From positions 1-36,568 of the forward strand of contig JAADIE010000105.1 in the NCBI GenBank assembly GCA_013151495.1: a stretch of DNA of 36,568 bases, read 5' to 3'. Origin of the DNA: Nitrospirota bacterium. Its GTDB lineage: Bacteria; Nitrospirota; Thermodesulfovibrionia; Thermodesulfovibrionales; JdFR-85. Each line of letters begins with the position of its first letter. The first letter of the stretch is position 1. Both the position numbers and the translations under genes were made by a program. Below the pieces are notes generated by a model. That model saw nothing but the letters and a program-made list of their open reading frames with translations. It was not told the origin of the DNA and did not search any database. This document shows positions 1-7,786 of this stretch, one piece after another.

Positions 1-170
1 GTATAAAGAGCGTGTTTATGTGTATAATTTCCCTTATAAAGTGGTTGATATAAAGAAGAATTTCTATCAAGATAATCTTGCGAGACATTCATCCCTGCTC
101 TCTCCGCAAACTTCCCCACATCATGCATTAATCCTGCAAGGGTGATTTTCTGGACGGTTGGTGATATCAC
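1..170 (-). CDS. cas10: Cas10/Csm1, type III CRISPR effector, N-terminal HD domain (partial)
   Basis: Partial gene running off the left edge; 56 codons are visible. The frame opens with GTG at 170-168, preceded by the strong ribosome site GGGAGG 6 nt upstream, and a TGA a few codons upstream limits earlier starts. The peptide contains LAGLMHDVGKFAERAG (residues 11-26), the HD-phosphohydrolase motif that begins Cas10/Csm1 proteins, followed by YKGNYTHKHALY (residues 45-56), which resembles the second histidine region of Csm1 HD domains. Known of the family: Cas10 is the large subunit of type III interference complexes. Its HD domain cleaves ssDNA and its Palm domains make cyclic oligoadenylate. 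From the HD form (LMHDVGK rather than the Cmr2 style) I infer subtype III-A/D-like Csm1. The rest of the cas operon and any array must lie left of the window. An unrelated HD hydrolase is a less likely alternative. Confidence 0.8.
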   Translation of the reverse strand, partial: MISPTVQKITLAGLMHDVGKFAERAGMNVSQDYLDRNSSLYQPLYKGNYTHKHALY

Positions 171-214
171 TTTTTCCCTCCCATATTGTCATAAAGTGTG
201 GTGTTTTTATTCAT
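167..214 (-). CDS. Possible 15-codon leader ORF overlapping the cas10 start
   Basis: ATG at 214-212, stop TGA at 169-167. The stop overlaps the GTG start of cas10 in the four-base arrangement GTGA. A G-rich stretch (GGGGGC) lies 7 nt before the ATG, so initiation is plausible. The peptide (MNKNTTLYDNMGGKK) is not recognised. It could be a translational-coupling leader, a relic of a longer Cas10 N-terminus separated by a frameshift, or chance. Confidence that it is translated is low. Confidence 0.25.
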   Translation of the reverse strand: MNKNTTLYDNMGGKK

Positions 215-292
215 CTTTTTGCCCCCGTTACTTGAATTATATGATAGTAAAGATTATTTAAAAAATCAACTTGAATTTATGATTTTTATCTG

Positions 293-321
293 ATTTTAAA
301 ACAAAAGGTTTATTCAGTCAA
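293..321 (-). promoter_or_regulatory. Candidate promoter of cas10
   Basis: Reading the minus strand, TTGACT (321-316), 17-nt spacer, TAAAAT (298-293). A second possible promoter, TTGATT-17-TATCAT, lies just downstream at 269-241. The two could be tandem promoters for the leader ORF and cas10. Confidence 0.4.
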
Positions 322-378
322 AAAAAGAAATATTTTGGAAATATTCTTTGACAAGTAATTAGGCAGGTTTAGAAAAAA

Positions 379-454
379 TGGTAGGCGGAAGCGGGATCGA
401 ACCGCTGACCTCAGCCTTGTAAGGGCTGCGCTCTCCCAACTGAGCTATCCGCCC
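379..454 (-). tRNA. tRNA-Val (anticodon TAC)
   Basis: 76-nt cloverleaf on the minus strand with CCA encoded (381-379). The acceptor stem GGGCGGA pairs with TCCGCCT (one G-T pair). It has a D-loop with AGCTCAGTTGGGAGAGC, anticodon stem CAGCC/GGCTG around loop CTTACAA, and T-arm GGTTCGATCCC. Anticodon TAC reads valine GTA. A run of six T follows the CCA end on the transcribed strand and may help termination. Confidence 0.97.
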
Positions 455-492
455 ACATTATATGGATTAGGAATCTAACTAATTGATTATTA

Positions 493-522
493 AAAATAAA
501 ATATCTATGTGGATTTTGTCAA
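493..522 (-). promoter_or_regulatory. Candidate promoter of tRNA-Val
   Basis: Minus strand TTGACA (522-517), 18-nt spacer, TATTTT (498-493). The -35 box lies inside the last codons of the upstream cobalamin gene, and the predicted start is about 30 nt before the mature tRNA 5' end. Confidence 0.5.
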
Positions 523-2040
523 ATCGTATTTTGAGGCATAGCCTCTTGGGGTAATCATTCGTTCGTGCCAGACATAGGTATTTGAGTTTCCAATGATTAA
601 TGTGGTGTTCATATCTACCACGTCGAAAGGCACAGAGGATAGATTAGAGATCAGATGACTTTCGTTTTCACGAGTTGCCGCCTTTACAATGCCAACTGGA
701 GTTTCAGGCGATCGGTATTTCATTATGATCTCGATTGCATGTTTCAGGTGGTCTTTTCTCCCTTTACTGCGAGGATTATAAAGTATAATCACAAAATCTG
801 CTTTTGCTGCCAGTTCAAGCCGTGTTTCAATTTGCTCCCATGGAGTAAGTCGATCTGAAAGGCTGATACTGGCAAAGTCGTGCATAAGAGGCGCACCAAG
901 CACTGCGGCACAGGCTGAAAGAGCAGGAATACCAGGGATTATCTCCACATCAATCCGGGCCTCTCCGTTTTGATTTTTAAGTAAATCAAACACAAGGCCT
1001 GCCATTGCGTATATGCCAGGGTCGCCACTACAAACGATGCAGACATCACGGCCTTTGAGGGCCTCCTCTATTGCCTTTGAACAGCGCTGGATCTCCTGGG
1101 TCATGCCTGTTTCGAAAACCTCTTTACCATTTATCAGGCCCCTGATTAGATCAATGTATTTGGTGTAACCAACAATAAGCTCTGCACCCTCAATAGCCTC
1201 TCTGGCTGCCTGCGTTATATGCTCGGTGCCACCAGGGCCTATGCCAACCACCCTGAGTCTGCCTTTTCTTTTTGCATGGCTGCTTTGTCTGAAGCCGTGT
1301 TCGAATTGGCTGTCGTAAAGTCTTGATCTCAGCCCGAGAGGTTCTTCTGATGCCCTGAGGGCCTGACCCACCAGTATTAAAGCGGTCTTTTTAATACCAC
1401 TGGCCCTTACTTTTTCGGCAATATCCTTTAAAGAGCCACGAATGATTTTCTCATCAGGCCAGGAGGCCTTGTAAACCACCACAACAGGGGTATCATCCGG
1501 ATAGCCACCGGATTTAAGCTCATCAACCACTTTATCTATCATTGAGACACTCAGGAAAATAACCATAGATGACCGATGCTCTGAAAGGCTCCTGAGTTTT
1601 TCAGCCGCTGGCACAGGTGTTCTACCCTCTAAACGGGTAAATATGACCGTTTGGCTGATTTCCGGTATGGTTAGCTCCTGACCAATTGAGGCTGCTGCAG
1701 CTGCTGCCGATGTTACACCTGGCACAACCTCGTAAGGTATTCCAAGCTTTTTTAGTTCCTCAATTTGTTCGGAAATGGCACTGTAAAAGGATGTGTCGCC
1801 TGTGTGAAGTCTTACAACTGTTTTTTTGTCGTTTATCGCCTTCTTGATGGTATCTATTATCTCATCAAGACTCATGTTTGCTGAATTGTGGACCTCAGCC
1901 TCGATGCCTTCAAGCAATGCAGGGTTTACCAGGCTACCTGCATAGATAACAACATCGGCTGACTCGAGAAGCCTTTTCCCTTTGAGGGTAATGAGTTCCG
2001 GATCTCCGGGGCCAGCACCAACAAAATAGACCTTGCTCAT
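505..2040 (-). CDS. cbiF/cbiH: Fused cobalt-precorrin-4 C11- and precorrin-3B C17-methyltransferase
   Basis: Two complete tetrapyrrole methylase domains in one 511-residue chain. Residues 1-about 230 match CbiF/CobM (VGAGPGDPELITLKG at the N-terminus, LHTGDTSFYSA, PGVTSAAAAAA), the SAM-dependent C11 methylase acting on precorrin-4. A linker of about 30 residues (231-261) follows. Residues 262-511 match CbiH/CobJ (VGIGPGG, GMTQEIQRC, CSGDPGIYAMAG), the C17 methylase and ring-contraction enzyme acting on precorrin-3B. The two domains catalyse adjacent steps of corrin ring synthesis. The start ATG at 2040 is set by a strong GGAGG 5 nt upstream. It stands alone, divergent from a permease and followed by tRNA-Val, with no other cob/cbi genes in view. 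Whether the substrate is the cobalt-loaded or metal-free intermediate cannot be seen; an anaerobe would use the cobalt form. Confidence 0.93.
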   Translation of the reverse strand: MSKVYFVGAGPGDPELITLKGKRLLESADVVIYAGSLVNPALLEGIEAEVHNSANMSLDEIIDTIKKAINDKKTVVRLHTGDTSFYSAISEQIEELKKLGIPYEVVPGVTSAAAAAASIGQELTIPEISQTVIFTRLEGRTPVPAAEKLRSLSEHRSSMVIFLSVSMIDKVVDELKSGGYPDDTPVVVVYKASWPDEKIIRGSLKDIAEKVRASGIKKTALILVGQALRASEEPLGLRSRLYDSQFEHGFRQSSHAKRKGRLRVVGIGPGGTEHITQAAREAIEGAELIVGYTKYIDLIRGLINGKEVFETGMTQEIQRCSKAIEEALKGRDVCIVCSGDPGIYAMAGLVFDLLKNQNGEARIDVEIIPGIPALSACAAVLGAPLMHDFASISLSDRLTPWEQIETRLELAAKADFVIILYNPRSKGRKDHLKHAIEIIMKYRSPETPVGIVKAATRENESHLISNLSSVPFDVVDMNTTLIIGNSNTYVWHERMITPRGYASKYDLTKST

Positions 2041-2099
2041 AGCGCCTCCTTTTTAGGGTGTATCAAATAAAGAATGCTTTATTTTATCATAATCACAGT

Positions 2100-2969
2100 A
2101 TGTGGATTTTACTTGCCCTTATATCAGCCTTTTCGCTTGCAACAAGTGATGCCCTTACAAAGCGAGCTTTGAAGGAGGATAACGAGCTTGTAGTGGCATG
2201 GCTCAGGCTTGTGTTTTCACTGCCTGTACTTGTGGTGGTGTTTCCCTTTGTGGAGATACCTAAAATAGATGCCACCTTCTGGGCTGCATTCTTTTCTGCC
2301 CTGCCACTTGAGATTGCGGCTTTGATCCTTTATGTTAAGGCCCTAAGGATATCACCCATGAGCCTGACCCTTCCTTTTCTTTCACTTACTCCTCTGTTTC
2401 TGATTGTAACCTCCAGATTGCTCGTGGGCGAACGAATAACCCTGTGGGGGGCAATCGGGATTGTACTGATTGTAGTTGGAAGCTACACACTGAACCTTTC
2501 GGATATCCGTAAAGGCCTGTTTGAACCGCTAAGGGCTATATTCAGAGAGAAAGGATCTGTCTATATGATACTTGTTGCTTTTATATATAGCTTTACATCG
2601 GCTCTTGGTAAGATTGGGGTAGAGCATTCATCTCCGGTGTTTTTTGGAACAACCTATTTTATTGTCGTTACAATTGCATTAACACCCTTTTTGATCCTTA
2701 ACAACCCCGACGGTGACCTGTTTATAAGAATAAGACGAGACCTGAGGCCTGCCGTGCTTCCCGGGGTTTTTTATGGATTAATGATACTAAGCCATATGTT
2801 TGCTATAGATATATCAAAGGTCTCTTATATGGTCTCCATAAAGCGGACGAGCCTGTTGATGGGCTCGCTCTATGGCTTTCTGTTTTTTGGCGAAACAAAC
2901 ATCATGCAGCGTCTGCTTGGGGCCACACTGATGTTTGCTGGATTTCTTTTGATAGTAAATGCCGGCTGA
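2100..2969 (+). CDS. DMT-superfamily (EamA) membrane transporter
   Basis: About 289 residues with around ten hydrophobic segments in two halves, the EamA/DMT pattern. A charged stretch in the middle (after LNLSDIRKG) separates the halves. Typical features are SLATSDALTKRAL after the first helix and GAIGIVLIVVGSY and LLGATLMFAGFLL at the ends of each half. An in-frame GTG at 2058 would add 14 polar residues. I prefer ATG 2100 because the first membrane helix starts there (MWILLALISAF). No clear ribosome site exists for either, and a -10-like TATCAT lies 9 nt upstream of ATG 2100. Substrate is unknown (members move amino acids, nucleotide sugars and other metabolites). The gene is divergent from cbiF/cbiH and its stop abuts the stop of tkt on the other strand with no gap. 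Confidence 0.8.
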   Translation: MWILLALISAFSLATSDALTKRALKEDNELVVAWLRLVFSLPVLVVVFPFVEIPKIDATFWAAFFSALPLEIAALILYVKALRISPMSLTLPFLSLTPLFLIVTSRLLVGERITLWGAIGIVLIVVGSYTLNLSDIRKGLFEPLRAIFREKGSVYMILVAFIYSFTSALGKIGVEHSSPVFFGTTYFIVVTIALTPFLILNNPDGDLFIRIRRDLRPAVLPGVFYGLMILSHMFAIDISKVSYMVSIKRTSLLMGSLYGFLFFGETNIMQRLLGATLMFAGFLLIVNAG

Positions 2970-4961
2970 TTACTTTTTCATCAGTGCCATTGCCCGCTTA
3001 ATTACATTTTCAACTGTAAAGCCATACTTTTCAAACATCACCTTGTAAGGGGCAGAGGCACCAAAGCGGTCGACCCCAATAACCTCTCCGGAACTGCCAA
3101 CATATTTATACCAGGGCAGTGTTGAGGCTGCCTCTATTGCAAGGCGCCTGGTCACATCAGGTGGAAGAACTTTATTTTTGTAAGCGGTAGTCTGCTCTTC
3201 AAAAAGCCTGAAAGATGCCACATTTACCACCCTTACATTGATGCCCTTTTGCTTCAGGGCCTCGTAAGCCTCGAGGGCAAGATGCACCTCAGAGCCCGAG
3301 GCAAGGAGTATTATGTCGGGCTTGCCTTTTGTATCTGCAATTATGTAGGCACCTTTATGGATACCCTTTTCAGAGGCATATTTTTTACGGTCTATTACCG
3401 GCAGTTTCTGCCTTGTAAGTATTAGTGCAACCGGGCCATGTTTGTGTTGTATGGCTATCTTCCATGCCTCTGTTGTTTCGTTTGCATCAGCTGGTCGAAT
3501 CTCTGTGAAGTTTGGGATAAGCCTCAGTGATGGCAACTGCTCCACAGGCTGATGTGTGGGGCCATCCTCGCCAAGGCCAATCGAGTCGTGAGTGAACACA
3601 TAGATAACATGCTGATGCATCATTGCAGCCAGACGGATTGAGGGGCGCATATAATCTGAAAAGATAAGGAATGTTCCACCATATGGAATAAGGCCACCAT
3701 TTAAAGCCATGCCGTTTAAGGCTGCGCCCATGGCATGCTCTCTGACACCAAAGTGTAGATTCCTTCCACCCTTTTTGACTCCAAAGTCAGCGTATTTCTT
3801 TAGATAGGTATTGTTCGAGGGAGCAAGGTCTGCTGAGCCGCCGATAAGATTATGAAGTCTGTCAGCCAGTTCATTTAAGACCTTTCCAGAGGCTGAACGT
3901 GTAGCTATAGCTCCATCTGATGGAGTAAAGGTAGGCAGGTCTTTGTCCCAGCCTTCAGGGAGTATTCCTTCGGTGAATTCGATCCATTTTTTGTAAAGCT
4001 CGGGGTATGCCTTTTTGTATTTCTTTAACAGGGTCTTCCACTTTTTCTCTTCAGCCTTTCCTCTATCTATTGCCTTACGCATGTGTTTAAGGGCCTCGCG
4101 GGGTACATAGAACCTTCTGTTAGGCGGCCAGCCAAGATTTTTCTTTGTTAGCTTTACCTCTTCTTCCCCAAGAGGTGCCCCATGAGACTCGGCGGTATCC
4201 TGCTTGTTTGGGCTACCAAAAGCGATACGGGTACGGGCTATTATAAGGGAAGGCCGTTTCTTTTCTTTCCTGGCCGCTTTTATTGCCTTTGCTATTTGTT
4301 TTAGATCATTACCATCTACCCTCTGTACATGCCAGCCATAGGCCAGAAATCGTTTTTCTACATCCTCGGTAAAAGTAAGATCGGTAGAGCCTTCTATGGT
4401 TATACGATTGTCTGAATAGAGATAGATGAGCTTTCCAAGGCCAAGATGCCCTGCCAGTGATGCAGCCTCAGAGGCCACGCCTTCCATAAGGTCGCCATCA
4501 CTGCAGATTGCATAAATATAGTAATCTACAATAGGAAAACCTCTACGATTAAAGTACTCGCTAAGATATCGTTCAGCTATTGCCATTCCTACACCAGTGG
4601 CAAAGCCCTGCCCAAGGGGGCCAGTGGTGGTTTCAACACCTGTGTCGGGATCGTACTCTGGATGCCCCGGGGTTTTGCTTCCCCACTGGCGAAAGTTTTT
4701 TATATCGTTTAGTGTAAGTGGATATCCGGTCAGGTAAAGCAGACTGTAAAGTAACATGGAGCCATGTCCTGCAGAAAGGACGAATCTGTCGCGATTGAAC
4801 CAACGGGGGTTCTTGGGATTGTGCTTAAGAAATTTATCCCATAAAACATAGGCCATTGCAGCATCACCCATTGGCATGCCAGGATGACCTGAGTTTGCCT
4901 TCTGTATTGCGTCTACAGCAAGAAATCGAATGGTGTTGATGCAAAGATCACCGATTTTCAT
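2970..4961 (-). CDS. tkt: Transketolase
   Basis: 663 residues, the normal full length for bacterial transketolase. It moves two-carbon ketol units between sugar phosphates in the non-oxidative pentose phosphate pathway, using thiamine diphosphate. N-terminal domain: [11 protein letters not shown], then the ThDP/metal motif SDGDLMEG followed by [10 protein letters not shown]. Middle domain: [20 protein letters not shown] with the catalytic-type glutamate, and [18 protein letters not shown]-terminal domain ends with [12 protein letters not shown]. Start ATG 4961 has GGAGG 5 nt upstream. It lies downstream of hisF in the same direction, with a short heptamer repeat between them. No oddities seen. 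Confidence 0.97.
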   Translation of the reverse strand: MKIGDLCINTIRFLAVDAIQKANSGHPGMPMGDAAMAYVLWDKFLKHNPKNPRWFNRDRFVLSAGHGSMLLYSLLYLTGYPLTLNDIKNFRQWGSKTPGHPEYDPDTGVETTTGPLGQGFATGVGMAIAERYLSEYFNRRGFPIVDYYIYAICSDGDLMEGVASEAASLAGHLGLGKLIYLYSDNRITIEGSTDLTFTEDVEKRFLAYGWHVQRVDGNDLKQIAKAIKAARKEKKRPSLIIARTRIAFGSPNKQDTAESHGAPLGEEEVKLTKKNLGWPPNRRFYVPREALKHMRKAIDRGKAEEKKWKTLLKKYKKAYPELYKKWIEFTEGILPEGWDKDLPTFTPSDGAIATRSASGKVLNELADRLHNLIGGSADLAPSNNTYLKKYADFGVKKGGRNLHFGVREHAMGAALNGMALNGGLIPYGGTFLIFSDYMRPSIRLAAMMHQHVIYVFTHDSIGLGEDGPTHQPVEQLPSLRLIPNFTEIRPADANETTEAWKIAIQHKHGPVALILTRQKLPVIDRKKYASEKGIHKGAYIIADTKGKPDIILLASGSEVHLALEAYEALKQKGINVRVVNVASFRLFEEQTTAYKNKVLPPDVTRRLAIEAASTLPWYKYVGSSGEVIGVDRFGASAPYKVMFEKYGFTVENVIKRAMALMKK

Positions 4962-4992
4962 AATGCCTCCTTTTTTGCATTAATTGCGTTTT

Positions 4993-5027
4993 AAATCTGA
5001 AATCATAAATCTGAAATCTGAAATCCC
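4993..5027. repeat. Five-unit heptanucleotide tandem repeat (AAATCTG type)
   Basis: Five 7-base units in perfect register: AAATCTG, AAATCAT, AAATCTG, AAATCTG, AAATCCC, at 4993, 5000, 5007, 5014 and 5021. The last unit touches the stop codon of hisF. This is a short tandem repeat in the hisF-tkt gap; no function is evident. Confidence 0.75.
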
Positions 5028-5890
5028 TAAAGTCTAACCTCAACACCCCGCTGTTTGAGGTATTCCTTTGCCTCTCTTATTGTGTATTCCCGGTAATGAA
5101 AGATACTTGCTGCAAGCACTGCATCGGCCTTGCCTATGGTAACAGCCTCGTACAGGTGCTCGAGGTTGCCGGCACCACCAGAGGCTATAACCGGTATGGT
5201 AACTGCCTCGGATACTGCCCTTGTTAGTTCAAGGTCGTAGCCATCTTTTGTACCGTCACGATCCATTGAGGTAAGGAGTATTTCACCGGCACCAAGTTCC
5301 TCCATGTACTTGGCCCATTTAACGGCATCTATTCCTCGAGGGCGACGGCCGCCATGAGTGTAGATCTCCCATACCTTCTGCTTGAACCTTTCGTCTGCCC
5401 CCGGGATAAGAAGATATTGAAGTTCTTTGTTTTCCAGGAGCCAGTCCGGAATTTCCCTTTGCTGATCAAGCTCAAAGCGTGAGTCGTGTACCCTTTTGGC
5501 ATCTATTGCCACAACTATGCACTGGCTTCCAAACCTTTCGGCAGCCTCTTTTATGAACTGGGGATTTCTAATTGCGGTAGTGTTTATGGATACCTTATCG
5601 CAGCCAGCGTTCAGAAGGTCTCTTATATCATCCAGTGTACAAATGCCTCCGCCAACTGTTAGAGGCATAAATACATCTTCGGCGGTTTTTTCAACTACAT
5701 CAAGGATTATCTTTCTTTTTTCGTGAGAGGCGGTTATATCAAGGAAGACAAGTTCGTCTGCCCCCTGCTCGTCGTAATAAATAGCATTTTCAACTGGATC
5801 GCCAGCATCGCGTATATTGACAAAGTTTACACCTTTGACCACACGGCCATCACGAACATCAAGACAGGGTATGATTCTCTTTGCAAGCAT
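5027..5890 (-). CDS. hisF: Imidazole glycerol phosphate synthase cyclase subunit, with an internal insertion
   Basis: HisF closes the imidazole ring of IGP from PRFAR with ammonia supplied by HisH, in histidine synthesis. The (beta-alpha)8 barrel hallmarks are present: [20 protein letters not shown]-like start with catalytic D11, LTVGGGI (77-83), VSINTTA, AIDAKR with catalytic D130, [15 protein letters not shown] and VIASGGAG phosphate-binding loops. At 287 residues it is about 35 longer than the usual roughly 252. The extra stretch lies at about 138-171, between the D130 strand and WEIYTHGGR, and contains [16 protein letters not shown]. No other his gene is in the window. The start ATG 5890 matches the family N-terminus but has only a weak ribosome site. 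Its direction and spacing allow co-transcription with tkt. Confidence 0.93.
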   Translation of the reverse strand: MLAKRIIPCLDVRDGRVVKGVNFVNIRDAGDPVENAIYYDEQGADELVFLDITASHEKRKIILDVVEKTAEDVFMPLTVGGGICTLDDIRDLLNAGCDKVSINTTAIRNPQFIKEAAERFGSQCIVVAIDAKRVHDSRFELDQQREIPDWLLENKELQYLLIPGADERFKQKVWEIYTHGGRRPRGIDAVKWAKYMEELGAGEILLTSMDRDGTKDGYDLELTRAVSEAVTIPVIASGGAGNLEHLYEAVTIGKADAVLAASIFHYREYTIREAKEYLKQRGVEVRL

Positions 5891-6017
5891 TATAAATTAC
5901 TCGTTGGTTAGTATTAGCTGTTTAGCTTAAAAAAGCTTTATATTATAACAGGATAAATGTAAAAAAATATACTTAAAATGTTAGAATTAACAACCAAAAA
6001 AAGAAAAAAGGAAGGGT

Positions 6018-7118
6018 GTGCATGAAATGGGCGAGTTGATGGTTAATCTTGGTGAACGTAGTTACATGATAGTGATTGGCCATAACATGCTTGATACAAT
6101 AGGTGAGCAGATAAACCCTGATCGGTACTCTCCAAAGACAGCCCTTGTAACCAACCCAACTGTTTACAGGCTTTACGGCAGTAAGGTTAAGGATTCACTT
6201 CAGAAGGCAGGCTTTGAGGTTACCGAGGTGATAATACCTGATGGTGAAGAATACAAGGATTTTGCCTGGGCATATTATATCCTTAGCAGGATGCTTTCTG
6301 CAGGGCTTGACAGAAAGTCTGTAGTATTTGCCCTTGGCGGGGGTGTTGTTGGCGACATCACAGGTTTTGCTGCATCTGTCTATATGAGGGGGATTGACTA
6401 TGTGCAGATACCAACCACATTGCTTTCCCAGGTTGACAGCTCGGTAGGTGGTAAAACAGGGGTTAATCACCCGCTTGGAAAAAACATGATTGGCACCTTT
6501 TATCAGCCTGTGCTTGTGTGGATTGATGTTGATACCCTGAAAACATTGCCCCACCGGGAATTCCTTGCAGGCATGGCAGAGGTTATAAAGTACGGGGTTA
6601 TCTGGGACAGAGAATTCTTTTATTTCCTTAAAAGAAACAGAGAAAAGATCTTATCACAGGAGCCTGATGTGCTGGAGCAGATGATAAAACGTTGCTGCGA
6701 GATAAAGGCTGAGGTGGTCTCAAGGGATGAACGGGAGGCCGGGCTACGGGCTATATTGAACTATGGACACACCATTGGACATGCCATTGAAACCCTCACT
6801 GGTTATACCCGGTATCTTCATGGTGAGGCGGTCTCAATGGGGATGTTATTAGAGGCCGAGCTTGCAAGGCTTGAGGGCCTGCTAAGCAAAGAAGAGGTTG
6901 AAGAGCTAAGGGAGTTGCTTCAAGGGTACGGAATGCCTGTGGCTCCTGAAAACAGGCTTTCTTCTGAAGAGATGCTGAAGGCCATGCAGATTGATAAAAA
7001 GGCTGTTGCTGGCAAAATGCGTTTTGTTTTGCCTGAGAAGATTGGCAATGTTAGGATTACATCTGAAATTACTAATAATAATATTCTGAAGGTGCTTGAC
7101 AAACTGCAATCCTTTTAA
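6018..7118 (+). CDS. aroB: 3-dehydroquinate synthase
   Basis: Second step of the shikimate pathway, converting DAHP to 3-dehydroquinate with NAD and a divalent metal. 366 residues, typical length. Key motifs are the NAD-binding GGGVVGDITGFAAS, IPTTLLSQVDSSVGGKTGVN, the metal/active-site region AEVIKYGVI, and the metal histidines in LNYGHTIGHAIE and LHGEAVSMG. The chosen start is GTG 6018, with AGGA 5 nt upstream. ATG 6027 and ATG 6039 (MVNLGERSY, the usual family N-terminus) are alternatives. It runs toward the cytochrome gene 52 nt downstream. Confidence 0.95.
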   Translation: MHEMGELMVNLGERSYMIVIGHNMLDTIGEQINPDRYSPKTALVTNPTVYRLYGSKVKDSLQKAGFEVTEVIIPDGEEYKDFAWAYYILSRMLSAGLDRKSVVFALGGGVVGDITGFAASVYMRGIDYVQIPTTLLSQVDSSVGGKTGVNHPLGKNMIGTFYQPVLVWIDVDTLKTLPHREFLAGMAEVIKYGVIWDREFFYFLKRNREKILSQEPDVLEQMIKRCCEIKAEVVSRDEREAGLRAILNYGHTIGHAIETLTGYTRYLHGEAVSMGMLLEAELARLEGLLSKEEVEELRELLQGYGMPVAPENRLSSEEMLKAMQIDKKAVAGKMRFVLPEKIGNVRITSEITNNNILKVLDKLQSF

Positions 7119-7170
7119 TAATATATTCTGGCTGTTTTACAGCAAAAATTTTTATTGCAAGGGGGGCTTT

Positions 7171-7707
7171 ATGAAGAATTTCATGAAGTTACTGTCTGTT
7201 TTGGCGGTATTTTTATTCCCGGCAGCCGTGTATGCAGCAGGAGCCCACGATAGTCTTTCCTGTACCGGATGTCACTCGATTCACACTGCACAGGACAAGA
7301 TTATCTTTGCTGTTAAGGCTAACAAGGTAGACAAAAACCCAAGAACTGGAAAACCCTTTTCAGGCGTTACAGCACTATGTCTGGGATGTCATGACTCTGC
7401 AGAAAAAGGCGGAATGGGGATAAGGCCTGTATTTGCACATCAAAGCCACCCATATGGTATTGAAAAAGTTAACAGTAAGGTTGCAAGGGTGCCTGATGAA
7501 CTCTTGAGAGAAGGCAGATTCGAGTGTGTAAGCTGTCATGATCCTCATCCATCTAACCCTAATTATAGATATTTAAGAGTTAAAACTAATAATGGTGCAG
7601 ATATGGATAAGTTTTGTTCAATGTGTCATCCAGCTAAAGTTGATCCAAAGAGAAGGGTATCATCAAAGGATATCTTCGATAGTATGGATGAAAGAAATGT
7701 AAAATAA
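7171..7707 (+). CDS. Periplasmic tetraheme cytochrome c
   Basis: 178 residues from ATG 7171, which has AAGGGGGG 4 nt upstream. An in-frame start at 7096 would overlap aroB and add a non-signal-like tail. An N-terminal signal peptide (K-rich start, hydrophobic core, likely cut after AVYA at about residue 22) exports it. Four CXXCH heme c motifs: CTGCH (31-35), CLGCH (70-74), CVSCH (119-123), CSMCH (149-153). Additional histidines (HSIH, FAHQSHPYG, HDPHP) could be distal ligands, suggesting bis-His low-potential hemes. The spacing resembles the doubled-CXXCH class of small multiheme cytochromes. Role inferred: periplasmic electron carrier in anaerobic respiration; redox partner unknown. It is not clearly linked in function to aroB or mlaE. 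Confidence 0.9.
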   Translation: MKNFMKLLSVLAVFLFPAAVYAAGAHDSLSCTGCHSIHTAQDKIIFAVKANKVDKNPRTGKPFSGVTALCLGCHDSAEKGGMGIRPVFAHQSHPYGIEKVNSKVARVPDELLREGRFECVSCHDPHPSNPNYRYLRVKTNNGADMDKFCSMCHPAKVDPKRRVSSKDIFDSMDERNVK

Positions 7708-7713
7708 AAATCA

Positions 7714-7738
7714 GGCAGCCCTCAGAGGGCTGCCTTTT
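7714..7738 (+). terminator. Rho-independent terminator after the cytochrome gene
   Basis: Nine-base-pair GC-rich stem GGCAGCCCT/AGGGCTGCC (7714-7722 and 7726-7734) with loop CAG, followed by TTTT. It sits 6 nt after the cytochrome stop and before the mlaE promoter. Confidence 0.85.
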
Positions 7739-7749
7739 CCGACCTTTTT

Positions 7750-7778
7750 TTGCCTTCCTGCCAGTTTGATGTTATAAT
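7750..7778 (+). promoter_or_regulatory. Promoter of mlaEFD, probably leaderless
   Basis: TTGCCT (7750-7755), 17-nt spacer, TATAAT (7773-7778) with extended TG one base before it. The ATG of mlaE begins 8 nt after the -10 box, so the expected transcription start is at or next to the start codon. No ribosome site is present. Confidence 0.65.
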
Positions 7779-7786
7779 TTAACCTG

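Noticed and set aside
1-500. CRISPR repeat array near cas10
   Set aside because: No direct repeats of 25-40 nt with spacers are visible here or elsewhere in the window; any array must be outside.
2058-2099. GTG 2058 as the start of the DMT permease
   Set aside because: It adds 14 polar residues before the first membrane helix; ATG 2100 starts directly at the helix as usual for this family.
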